Shown: piece by piece, positions 35,707-46,860 of the stretch | Layout of the letters: each line of letters starts with the position of its first letter | How positions within the stretch are numbered: the stretch's first letter is position 1 | Origin: Druceiella hillmani | Lineage: Eukaryota; Arthropoda; Insecta; Lepidoptera; Hepialidae | Direction of reading: 5' to 3' | Assembly: GCA_039881145.1 (NCBI GenBank) | Contig: JAYKKI010000009.1 | Coordinates: 7,164,501-7,228,500 of the forward strand | DNA length: 64,000 bases | Translations under genes and position numbers: made by a program | Notes under the pieces: model-generated | Seen by the model: the letters and a program-made list of their open reading frames with translations, nothing else | Database searches by the model: none | What the model was told of the DNA's origin: nothing

Positions 35707-36920
35707 CACATTATATATATACACATTTACATTATTCTCCTAAACTAAAAAAATCATATATTTTTTTCAACATATACATGAAAGTTGGGAAAATTTTTTA
35801 GGCTTTTTTATATTTGTTTTTTTTATTTGCATATATTTGTTTAATGTTTCATATCTTTTGTAAGTTTTTTATTCATATTATTTGTAATTATTTCGCGTTT
35901 TCAATATTTTTTTTTGCCATTTTATATTGCACTCACTTGCATTTTGTTATTCCTCTTGTTACCTGTAGTTGACATATTTAAATTTATTAGTGGCTTTGAG
36001 CTTGTCTGTCCACAAAGTTTGACCTCGCGTTATTTTTTCGTACCAAAATATACTATTTCTTTGAAGATCCAATTCGTGGTAAACCTATACAGAGTGAGCC
36101 ATGGGTAAAACCAGTAGCGTAAGTTTATCCCAAGTAAAGGGAGGTTTGTACTTGAAATTTATTAATAAATAAATGTTTTCACTGAAAATGTTTTCACTGA
36201 AAATTGTAGCCGTTTGAACGATATCGGCAAATCCGCGGGAATCATAAAATTCCTCAGTTGCTAGCTAGCCTAGCTTCTTTTTAAGTCTTTAATTATTAGC
36301 CTTGTACCATTGTACATATTTGGAGGTCTTAAATTTCTTAAAGCATGACAGGCATACCGTCTTTTAATGTTAATTTATGAGATGGCAAACAAGGAGATTT
36401 CAGCGAATTTAAAAATTCTTTTAGATAGTGGACTGTACCTCGATATTGGTGACTATGTCAATCGACTTACAGTTTTTGATTTGGCTGGGGACGGTTTGCA
36501 CAATCAGATTATTGATTTCATTGACTATGTCATTTCTAGGCGATACTATTGCCCTTTAGCAGTCAATGAAAGTTTCTTTTGAGTAAATTTTCGAAGCCAG
36601 GCTATACTGAAATTATAAGATGCTGCAGACTGTGAACAATTTGATCTAGTCTATCATTCAGAACTAATTTCAGCACAGTTAGTGCTCAAATTTGAAGAAA
36701 TACCCCTTCCTCAAGTTTCGGCAGTTGTTGTGGGAAGACATTATGAGTGTCTCCACCAAGATAGACTCTCATGTTAGTTCGCAAGATCAGGGTTTGAATG
36801 GAATCACAGAGGAGATGAGTTTAGGCATGTTTTAATCTATATCTATATCTGCACGTGTCCCTTTTGTAACTACAGGGGGTGTAATTTCTTTTAGTTTGGG
36901 AGTCCCTTTTGTAACTACAG
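35013..36920. other. interior between the 170-bp inverted arms
   Basis: No recognisable transposase. A (TG)n(TA)n tract lies at 35641-35703. A 71-codon forward frame at 36367-36582, and following sequence to about 36780, look somewhat codon-like (for example LKILLDSGLYLDIGDYVNRL) but match no family I know. The phrase gggtttgaatggaat is repeated at 35106 and 36791. Confidence 0.35.
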
Positions 36921-37092
36921 CAAACACAAATGTAACCCCCCACTCCATAGTACCACTATATATCGCATGCGAATCCTGATAAATAAATTAGTGAAATGAT
37001 TCAATTAATTACCAACTCCTTAACTCAATATAATATGTGTTTATACAGATAATTGCTTTAATTGCGAACAATTGCAATACCGATTTAAATTC
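36921..37092 (-). repeat. 170-bp inverted repeat, right arm
   Basis: Reverse complement counterpart of 34845-35012. The pair bounds about 2.25 kb and may be the terminal repeats of one element or two oppositely inserted copies of a short element. Confidence 0.9.
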
Positions 37093-37854
37093 CATCATTC
37101 AAAGTCCACTACTAGTCAAATCCTTATTTATTATAAATCAAAGGCAAATATCATCCCTACATTATGTAAAATATAACAAAGTTTCCTATTATTTTTAATC
37201 CAAAAATTATTGGGAATGTTATTTTACAAATTTGTTTGTACCCGTTGAACCTAAATGTACTTCTGAAAGGGAACAAATGATTTCTGGATTTAAAGATTCT
37301 GATTTCTAAAATATTTTGCAAATATTTTAATTCATTCTACCCATTTTTACAATATTACCGTTTTTATGATCGTTGCAAAAATATTGTGAAAATGACGATT
37401 AATTTGTAATAGAAAGTAGGTGGGAATAAAAGTTCTTTAAATGTAAATAAATAAGATATATTAATTTAAGTTAACATTAATCTAAAATATTTAGATATTC
37501 ATAACTAATTTGAAGAAGACTTTGCATGCTAGGACAAAAGGTAATCCCAAATATATGGCGAAAAATAAATAAAGGTTTGAAATTTATTTGGATTATTTTT
37601 TTTTGGACCTTCCCAAACTTTTGTATAGTTTAATATAATTGTAAAATCGATTATTCTTGTAAATTTAAGCGATAAACAACGCATGTAGGAATTAAATAAT
37701 GGATTGTTTAAGTAGTATAACATAAGTTAGACGTAGCATTTAAAATTTATTTCATGTCCTTTAGGTTACTGTTAAGAAAATCTTTAATTTTTATTTAGTC
37801 ACGCCACTCAGGAAAACTCAACGGCTATTTTTTACTACGTGTATGCTACATATG
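37093..37854. other. intergenic, nothing recognised
   Basis: AT-rich; no feature supported. Confidence 0.45.
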
Positions 37855-37988
37855 GTGATAAACACAAATAATCGACACATTGCCTATGCATTATATATAT
37901 CGTGACAAACGCAAATAATCGACACATTGCTTATGCATTATATATATGGTGACAAACACAAATAATTGACACATTGCTTATGCATAGG
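37855..37988. repeat. 47-bp tandem repeat, about 2.9 copies
   Basis: Period fixed by aaataatcgacacattgc at 37866, 37913 and 37960. It runs directly into the orphan promoter copy. Confidence 0.93.
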
Positions 37989-38551
37989 ATGGATATATTT
38001 GATGAGCTAAATACGAGTATTACTATCTGTCGATTCTAATCGGTAAATGCAGTAATGTGTAGAAGATATCGAAGTAGACCTAAGGAGAGCCAAATTCCAA
38101 ATATTACCCCCAAAATTTTACGAAGATTACCAGGATCCCAAAGATTACCGGTCAATGAATCCGTGCTTAGAAACCATCTATTTTGTGACTATAATATCTT
38201 AAATCTGGGCATTTCTATTTATTCTCAGTGTCACTTTTTATATTTTTCCGATTGATTACATCATTTTAATGTACGTATACTTTTTGATACATCATATTTA
38301 ATTTCTATACATCGGTTTATCATGACCGTATTGCGTTTTTGATGTATAGAGCTATTCATCTAATATATTAATGTATATAGCATTAATTTACATAGCCGCT
38401 TCACTTATTGACATACAAGTTTTACCTGACCAGTTTGACAAAATGCATCTTAATTTAAATAAATGCTATTTTGAATATTACTTAAAAACCGGTTCCGTTT
38501 GGGCATCATAATGGAGTTTTTTAATTATGAAGCAGAATAGTCAAAATCAAT
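37980..38551 (+). promoter_or_regulatory. third copy of the CRAL-TRIO promoter region (orphan)
   Basis: Matches the gene 2 promoter at ggatggatatatttgatgag (37988) and cgattctaatcgg (38030), and the gene 1 promoter at gcattaatttacat (38380s) and ccagtttgacaaaatgcatc with ttaatttaaat (38430-38460). No coding exon of the family is recognisable between it and the gene 2 leader. Confidence 0.5.
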
Positions 38552-38603
38552 CAGTAGTTCCGTGCTTCATCAAGAATATCTCGTCAAAAGCGTTGTTTAA
38601 ATT
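38552..38603 (+). other. orphan untranslated leader exon (predicted)
   Basis: Has cagtagttccgtg, then tctcgtcaaaagcgttgttt and aaatt, followed by donor gtgagt (38604). It is homologous to 15617-15668 and 53851-53894 and has no ATG. It could serve a lost gene or be a distal alternative first exon of gene 2, whose first coding exon is at 58962. Confidence 0.45.
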
Positions 38604-38879
38604 GTGAGTGATTTATTAAATTATGTATAATTTAAAATTTTAGCGTAGATATTAATTTAGTACTCAAAGAAAATTTCAGTTGTCGAAATTTTCACTTTTT
38701 GACTAAAGCTAATTTATAAGAACCCGTCCAATATCATATTATGAGATGCGCGAAAAAAATCTTTCCCGTTTTATGTTCATAGGCTTCACCATATTGTAAG
38801 TATTTAATTAAATTTTCCATGTTTTTAAAAATGAATATTGTGTTTTATGAACTATTTTAAAATTTAGACTTCTTTTTGT

Positions 38880-39860
38880 TCGTGAAATCATATTTGTTTA
38901 ATGACTAGACTAATCAATATAAAAAGCTGTTATTTAAATTTTAGTGACTCACTCAGTATGTTATTATAATTATTGTAGAAAAATGAGGTTTTGGGGGAAT
39001 TTAAAACATAATTTTTCAGTTAATTATCAGTTAATGTCAATGAAATTATCTGTAAAAACTCGTATGTGTAATGTCATTATGGCTTATTATTTACTTCTTT
39101 CTTAAAATATTGGAAAAATAAATTGAGTTTCGTTCTCGTCATGTGATGTGGAGAGTTGTAATGGATTTTACAATAAATTACAATTTGTTAATAGCTTTCA
39201 AATGTCCTTAATATTATGTGCTATTAAATCTGTTTACATTCATTTTAAATGTAATGTTTCAGGCATAGAATTATGCGTAATATTAAGGTCATTGATACTT
39301 CTGGTTAATTTTCTATTTATTTTTGGTTAATTTTTTAATTTCAATTGTAATTTTCCGAAAATATTTAACTTTATGATATAAATATTCATTGACCGAAACT
39401 TCACTCCATGGAATCAATAAGTATTACCGTGGCGTGTTTATAATATTTTTATTTAAGTGGTGTTTCAATAATGGTTATAAAAAAATAGAGTAATTTTGTA
39501 AGAAAATATCATATGAAGAGATATTTATTTTATAGATTTATTTGTATCTATTTAAGTTTGTCTAATATATTTCTAAGATTCTATACGAACCGTTTGTTGT
39601 TATACCCAGAATATTGTTGTTATACCCAGAAAGTGTTGGTTATACCCAGAAACTGATTAGGTCACTGTTGACGTCTCTTATCAGTTTTTATCTCGACTTT
39701 TCCCAAAAACCACTGAGGCCATCTTCGTTTACATAATTATATAACGGTAGCGTCTTCAAAGAGAAAGTAGATATTTATGAAAAATTTAATGTGTAAATTC
39801 GAATTCGGTCGTAAAACAAACTGTAAAACTTCCTTTATGATTACTTTTACTATAAATTAC
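38880..39860. repeat. duplicated segment S, copy S3
   Basis: Shares with S1 and S2: gtgtaatgtcattat (39066), acttctttcttaaaatattg (39094), attatgcgtaatattaaggt (39270) and aaaaaccactgaggccatct (39704). It lies just downstream of the orphan leader, like S4 in intron 1 of gene 2. Confidence 0.6.
39595..39654. repeat. 20-bp tandem repeat, 3 copies
   Basis: tatacccaga starts at 39601, 39621 and 39641. Confidence 0.93.
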
Positions 39861-40726
39861 TTTTGACAGTTTCTTTTAAGATGAATTCATAACTGATATC
39901 ACACTAGGTTTTTTATCACAAAAAAAAAGAAATGTGTATTTTTTTAAAAACTGTATGAATGAACTTTAATGAAATACATTTTTGAGATGTGTTAATTGAA
40001 TAATTGAATACTGAGGGTATACATATCAACGACCTAATTTTTTTAAATTTGGAATTTTAAAAAGAAGGAGGACAAGATTAAAAAAGAAAGAAATAACTCT
40101 TCTTAAGCTTGTGCATTGTGCTTCAACTTTTTTTTTTATACAAAGTTATAATGTGATCATCTTTTTAAATCAGTGGCAAACTATCTTAGGACATCAAATA
40201 TCGTAATTTCATTTAATAGAAAATAGAGGTGTGTTATCTAAATTTTGCGAAAATATATATTTATTTTTCATTTTTTGAATTTTATAAAATTTAAATTAAT
40301 TTATGTCTATTTTTAGTAAATAAAACGTAAGTAAATTCATAATTATTTTGACATTTATATACAACGTGTATTTATTACTTTTTTTTTAAACTTAGTTTCA
40401 AAAATTTTGTTTTTGGATGTAATACACTATTTCATGGTATTTTAATACTATATGAAGTAATATAGTATTTAATTCTTAATTATACAGAGAAGAGATTAGT
40501 TACTTGCCAAAAGTAACTTTTTTTATTAAGAATAATATTTTATTGATCAATGATGAAATCATTTTGATCGTACGATATTAATATTATGGTGTTTACCTTG
40601 GGCCATATACCGACAGTCCATATAGTCGATAGTCACAGCCAAATACGAATGTTTTGAATAGATAAAGAAAAAGGTTCCTTCTTTGTAAAAATTAATATTG
40701 AATGTATTTGGCTTTAATTTTGTAGA

Positions 40727-40880
40727 AATTCATTATTCACAATTAAATGAAACTACGTGATGTAGTATTATTTCTACTTTCTTTAATTTCTTTACCGCGA
40801 CCTACGTTTCGTTGTATTACAACATCTTCAGGTGGGATATTAGCAAAGATCTTTGTGGTGGGATATTAGCAAGTATCTTA
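40727..40880 (-). repeat. dispersed ribozyme-bearing repeat, copy E
   Basis: Starts agaaattcattattcacaat, then the shared aaactacgtgatgtagtatt block and the ribozyme-like block, ending with a short duplication of gtgggatattagcaa at 40833-40872. Well preserved, so relatively young. Confidence 0.8.
40795..40836 (-). ncRNA. hammerhead-ribozyme-like motif, copy E
   Basis: Minus strand: CCCAC, CUGAAGA, intact stem II, GAAA, CGUAGG, UC, GCGG. Core and cleavage triplet are intact; stem I has one mismatch (A against C) and stem III is weaker. Confidence 0.5.
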
Positions 40881-42229
40881 TTAGGTATGTCACTGTTGAC
40901 GGCTAATGGGTATATAATTAAAGGTTTTCTCGCTGATATATATAAGAGACGGAGTGCTCAAAAACATCTGAATACGAAACCATCGCGTCAAATTGACCAA
41001 TCAGAGGAACTTCGCATTGGTGAATATTTGAAGTTTAGTGAATAGTTAGGTTTAGTTTTCATGATTCGGCAACATATAATACCAAAAACGTAAAGACCCG
41101 GAAAAAAATATTGCATATAACAACTGAGGCTCTGTTTACATATGTTTTACTATCAGGCCAGGAATAAAGTCAATACAAACATATGAAATATTTAAATAGG
41201 GTCATATTTGTCTAAAATGGGTTGTGGGAAGAGAGGAGAGCTATTTTATAATTGTAATTAAAACAATATTTTCTCTTCCTCTTTATTAATTTCCTCTCCT
41301 AATAATGTTAACGGAGGTAGTTATTTGCTTCGAAGTTATGTCGATTGAGGGCCGGTCCTTTATATAAAATTTCCAAGCATTTTGCTTTTCCTGGGTTTCT
41401 CTTCGGCAATACGTTTTCGCTCAAATTTTTATTATTAACTTTTTCAATATATTTTACATGGCTTTATTTCTTCTCAATGTTGATTTTTTAACTACTTACT
41501 AATCCTCGTTTTTCTCCGAAGAGCTCGCACGTATTTCGTTTTATTTCTTTGTTGTAAATTTATTAACTTTTTTTGTTATATTTTGGTGAAATAATATTTC
41601 GGCTTTCCATTTTTTGTGAGTTTTTTATTTTTTTTCCTTCGTTTTTACTTAAATAATCAGTGTACATGCTAAGGTGTTTTTTTTTTCAAATTGTCGACTT
41701 TTGAAATCGGTTGTTCCTTACGAATTTTTATATATAGTGTAGACATGGTGACCAAGAACGGTTGTAAATTAGTCAATATATTTCTCATTTGTATCGGGAA
41801 TGTACCTGTGACATAGTTGTGATGTGATGATACATGCATGTAGCTGTTAGCATTTTAGGATTTTCAAGCGGCCGTGTCTTGACGCATTTCAATTGTCAGG
41901 AGATTTGCATAAATCTTTTTAATTCGACGTCGGTATTTTTAGGATTTCTTGACATGACATTTAGAGGTCACTTTGTCTCATTTTTAGCGTAAATTATATC
42001 GGGGCACACGTGCTCTTTATTCCGCTTCTGCCCTGCTTTTTTCTGATCTTCTATAAGGAACTTTAATATAATATCTGAGATAATATCTATATAATATCTA
42101 ATTGCTTTCGGCCTGTCAATATAATAATTTTGTTCTTCTTCAGCAATATCAGATTACTTTTTTCGGCCTAATAATATAATGTGTGTAATAGTAGCCACGC
42201 CTAAATTCTCATAATTTAGGTTTGTCTTA

Positions 42230-42700
42230 TCTTACATTAATTGTTCGTAATACTTAGATTCAAGTTCATGTATTTTATTCATTACATTTTGAAAATCTTC
42301 ATCAGGCGGAAGTACTTGTTCTTAGGTCATAGTAAAAAGCTTCTTAATTTTTTTCGCATTAGATGATATTTTCCATTGCCAGTTTAATTCAAGCAAGAAT
42401 TTAGAATCATCTAATTTCTTCTTTAAAAATTTCCGATAATATCTTTAAACGTCGTTATTCATAAGTGCCTCAGTATAAATTAATTAGATAAATCCAAGTA
42501 TTGATGATTTCATTCTAACCAGAACACTAGTGCCTCTAACAAAACCCGAAACCTAGTTTTTTTTAAACCCACACATATATTTCACGCCTTCAATAAATAT
42601 TTCGTATATTTTGGGATCCGTTATATATCTTTAAGTTTTTTTTTATATTTGTATCTTTTTTTCATAAAGTCATCAACAAATACGCCATATATCACAATAT
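42230..42700 (-). pseudogene. degenerate coding relic, possibly COMM-domain (COMMD2-like)
   Basis: Minus-strand frames with stops and shifts read, in order, PKIYEIFIEGVKYMCG (about 42560-42615), a stretch with SILGF, then YRKFLKKKLDDSKFLLELNW followed by QWKISSNAKKIKK (about 42350-42450), and after a stop VLPPDEDFQNVMNKIHELES followed by KYYEQL (about 42235-42310). The order and the LELNW...ISS and C-terminal helix pattern resemble COMM-domain proteins, where a conserved Trp lies in a 'LxWRxD' block. No introns are evident, so an old processed copy is possible. This is a tentative reading. Confidence 0.25.
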
Positions 42701-44874
42701 TGAACATATAGTTTTCTGGCCCATTCACATTTTAGGATCAAGGTTAATAATAAGCATGGATTTTATGACTCTTTTCAGTTTTGTGTATGTTTTTTAATGT
42801 CAAAATTGAAATTTTTCATTAAGTACTGCAGTACTCGTACACGTTTCATTTATTCCAAGACCTGGCATTTTAATTTGTTTTGGTTTCCAGTAACAGTTTT
42901 TTGTTCCTCACAAGCTTGTCATTCATTTCTATTATTTAAGAATTCTAAGTAATGAAGTCTCATAAAATGAATCATTAGGAGAAAAATTATGGTTACTTAA
43001 GTCACTTCCAGAATTACGACTCTGTAAGAGAGATCGTCGAACGAATAGTATTTGTAACAGAAAAGGAAATATAAAAAAATAGTTATATTTGAAAAGTTTC
43101 ATTTAAAAATGGAGTTAATTTGTAGTGAAATTAGTGAAATTATCACTAACTACTAAAATATAGATCGATTTTAACCAAAACTAAAGAAAAATTCAATTCA
43201 ATCAGCAACATTCAATGAAATGAATTTTATTTAACTAGATGTTAATTAAATAGACATAGTTTATGGTTATTAATACTTTTCTATTATACGTCCGTATTTT
43301 GTTATTCGTTAATCAAACTAAAGGCGAGTTTTATGATGCACGCTGATATTTTAAAACTTTTATTGCATACCAAATCTGGGTAGTATGAAGAAACCGATTT
43401 CAAACGCTCTCCAACTTCACAAACTAAAAGATTATTGAAAACTTTTAATTATTAAATCATTCATAGAATTAACGCAAAACAGTAAAATAGACGAAGCTAG
43501 ATTCAAATTTACTGCTTTAGATCAATATACATCTCTTTGTTTAAAATATTTTTTCTTGTCCGTATGTTTGCACTACTTTTTTGATGAAGTAATATCATAA
43601 TCACAAATGAAATCTGAACGGCAGTCAGAGAGAAATCACTCTTATAAAAATCTCTTTCAGACTCTGGATTTAAAAAAAAAAGTATTGACTTTTTATATCT
43701 CAGATAATTCAATGTTGTTTGAGTCACAGATTCAGAGAAACATTTTGTGAAGGTTATGTTATAGGCGTCAGGTTATTTCATATGTGATCACTTAATACCA
43801 GCTAAAACTGTTGGATTATCTTTGATTGTCTTCTTTAAATGTAAACTCCGCCGAAGACTGCTCAGGAGATTTGTTATTTCCGGTCCAAATATATTTTTAT
43901 TATGTTGTTTCCGATCTAAAAGACTAAAAATTTATTTTTATCACAAAACATTGTTTATATTTGTGTGTACATAAATTCACAATACCTTTTTATTAGCCTC
44001 AGTGAATGACGTCAAAGGCTCAGGATTTTCTGACAGAATATTTTCCATAACACAATTATCATTTATCTAAAAAAAATTTAAATTCCATCCGCTTGATTTT
44101 TCCTTGCTTAAATATATGCTATTAACAAAATAACAGATTATTTCAAAGAGTCAGTATGGTAGTCTAAGTATTAAATTTTGTTTGTGATTGAGCAACGTAT
44201 TTTCATCGGAACGATCGAATTGAGTATTATCATCGGAACTTGAAAATATATTAGGCGTAAAAATAAACAAAATTACCTACAAATAAATAAACGTAATTAT
44301 TTCACATCCTTAACTTATGGGTGTGTGTTTACTTCTAGTCAAAATATCAGTTATTGGTGACCCTTGTGTAACCAGTAATGGAGTATTGATTAAGAACTTA
44401 GGAGATACTTGAAGAACTTGTTCAAGAAGCAGTGGGCTAAAACAGGAGTAATTGTAGCTCGAATGGCACTTTCGTTAGACTAATATGGAATGCATAAAAA
44501 TTTTACTTATGTTGCAATATGCGTATGTAATCTTAAATTCTTGAATTTGATTAAAAGATTTGAAATGGCCTACATATTTTTCACCACCTCTATTAAGTTC
44601 CATTATGTGTAAAAAAGCACTGTAGTAAATAACAAATCCTACGAGAAATTAATACACAGTACGAAATTTTCCAAAAAAATTATAACATTTTTTAACACCA
44701 TGAATCACAAATATTTCACTTGCCTGTTAATTGCTCTTCATCCATTCTCATAACGAATATTTGTAGAAACGTCCACTACGCACCACCGCCGATCACAAAG
44801 ACAAGAGTGCGTATGGCTCGTCATGTAAAGTGTCCTTATCCCATACTTATTCGAGTGAGAAAAAGTCATCGTTC
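42701..44874. other. intergenic, nothing recognised
   Basis: AT-rich, no supported feature. A more GC-balanced patch is at 44770-44830. Confidence 0.4.
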
Positions 44875-45060
44875 AGCGAAAAAAGCGTAACTCGGGTCAT
44901 GAATAAAATATAGCTCTAAGCGAAAAAAGCGTAACCTGGGTCAAAGCGAAAAAAGCGTAACCTGGGTCAAAACGAAAAAAGCGTAAGCTCTAAGCGAAAA
45001 AAGCGTAACCTTTCAGCGAAAAAAGCGTAACCTGGGTCATGAATAAAATATAGCTCTAAG
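44875..45060. repeat. minisatellite with agcgaaaaaagcgtaacc core, 6 copies
   Basis: The core agcgaaaaaagcgtaac occurs six times (about 44875, 44919, 44943, 44968, 44993, 45015), separated by ctgggtca or by a longer spacer with gaataaaatatagctctaag. The variable spacing and higher-order copies suggest unequal exchange. No coding frame runs through it. Confidence 0.9.
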
Positions 45061-45214
45061 TCAAATTAATACATAATCAACATTTCACCGTTTCTATCGT
45101 ATATATATAAAGGGAAAACATTGACATATTACAGACGCGAATAACATTCTCGAGTGAAGGGTAAGAAATACAGCTGTAACAAGATCCAATTTTACCAGAG
45201 TTTGGCAAAAGTTA

Positions 45215-45215
<1 letters not shown>

Positions 45216-45278
<63 letters not shown>
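45216..45278. repeat. (TA)n microsatellite
   Basis: Alternating TA tract. Confidence 0.97.
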
Positions 45279-45280
<2 letters not shown>

Positions 45281-46691
45281 CCTTCTACCACACTTTTTTA
45301 AAATCCGAACTAAAAAGATATATCGAATGACATTAACGTACGCAAAAGGCAAGACTAAAGGTAATAAATTTCGTGTCATCGAAGGATGATTGATAACACA
45401 AACAATAAATAAAAGTTTAGTGATTGGTTGAGCGCATTCCCAAGATACGGTCATACACATAGCGTTAGACAAAATCAACGATATTTATTTTGTCAAAGTC
45501 GAAGTGTTAGTTCAAATTTTAAACGAATGTGTTGGTTTTTATTTCATAAAAAATTGTGTTTATAGAAAACTGACTTTTCCTCGTAATATCACTTGCGTGA
45601 ATTATTTGGTTTACCCAGTTGTTAATGATAATGAGATACGTGGCAACCTTTAGTCATGTCGGTATTTACCGCACAACATATTTTTCCTTTTTTCTTAATT
45701 TTCTGAAAACGTGCTTTGTTTTCTTTCTATATTCTAATAAACGAGAAATGAAATCTGCGTTTAGCTATGGCATGTTTTGTTCAGAATACTCCAAAATAAG
45801 CTTTCTGCAACCGAGATGTATTTTATTATTAGCGTATTGGAATTAGGATTTTCCCATTAAAAACGTGAATGTGAAAAGGGATTAAATTCATTAGCAAGAA
45901 GAAAGGGTTTCTTGACTTCACCACTAAAAGAATTCGGATCTAATTTTGTGACAGGTTCTATTAAAGTTCACGAAATTTACAAAAAAAATACAATTTGAAG
46001 TTTTAACTTCATAAGTTGTCTTTTTTTAATTCCAAATTACACCGAATAACAGGAATTTTGAGCCTAGTTTCTGTATAACTAATTTTTATTTTTTCGGCGT
46101 TAATAATTAAGAAAAATAATTCTACTACAAAAAGTTTGCTTTTGTACATATTGAAATGAAATTTCTTTTTGAAATTGAAAATCTTCATATGTTTCTTTTA
46201 TGCATAAATAAAATAAACTTTCCTTTTTTCCTAATTTAGTTTCTAATAAACACTTTTATTAAAAAAATAAAAAATAACTATCATAGAATATATAAAAAAA
46301 GTTTCGAAATGAATATTTTCCATATTTCTTTTGTAATTCTATGCAGTTTCTCCTATTAGCCCTCAAATATATCTGTGGTTATGGGAAATAAAGAAAAAAC
46401 ATTTTCAAACATTAATAATTATTATCCGAATATTGTTAAATATCTTTACGAATGACTTCAAAATACCTAATTTCATATGTAACGCATGCATAGACACTTA
46501 TTTAGACTCCAGAATAGGTTTCCTTTTGATATTATGTTTTCCTATGATGACCTGCAACTAAAGTTAAGAAGGATATTTAGTATATCCACCTTATATTTCC
46601 GTATATCCACCTTATATTGTTTTTATTATAAAATAAAAACAATGTTAACATTAAATATTACATAATTCTAAAAATTTTTCCACAGTTACAT
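45279..46691. other. intergenic, nothing recognised
   Basis: AT-rich. A 75-codon forward frame at 45619-45846 has no recognisable family motif. Confidence 0.4.
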
Positions 46692-46860
46692 AAATAGCCA
46701 TTTCTTAACTATATGTTCACCAGATGACAAATGGGGGTTAGTTCTAACGGCTGTGCATATATGGTTAATTAATATAATAAACAATGTTATATTATGCATA
46801 AACGTTACAGCTCACCCCCATTTGTCACCATGTGAACATGTAGGTACGAAATGGCTATTT
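46692..46860. repeat. foldback element, about 58-bp imperfect arms
   Basis: Left arm 46692-46750 and right arm 46802-46860. Paired blocks are aaatagccatttc with gaaatggctattt, tgttcac with gtgaaca, and tgacaaatgggggt with acccccatttgtca. A MITE or old inverted duplication. Confidence 0.9.

Larger units (their letters stand above)
39861..42229. other. intergenic, no gene supported
   Basis: AT-rich. Contains dispersed repeat copy E (listed separately). No other feature recognised. Confidence 0.4.

Noticed and set aside
36367..36582. 71-codon forward frame between the inverted arms as a gene
   Set aside because: Codon-like but short, with no recognised family, no splice context and stops soon after. 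Mentioned only as a possible relic.
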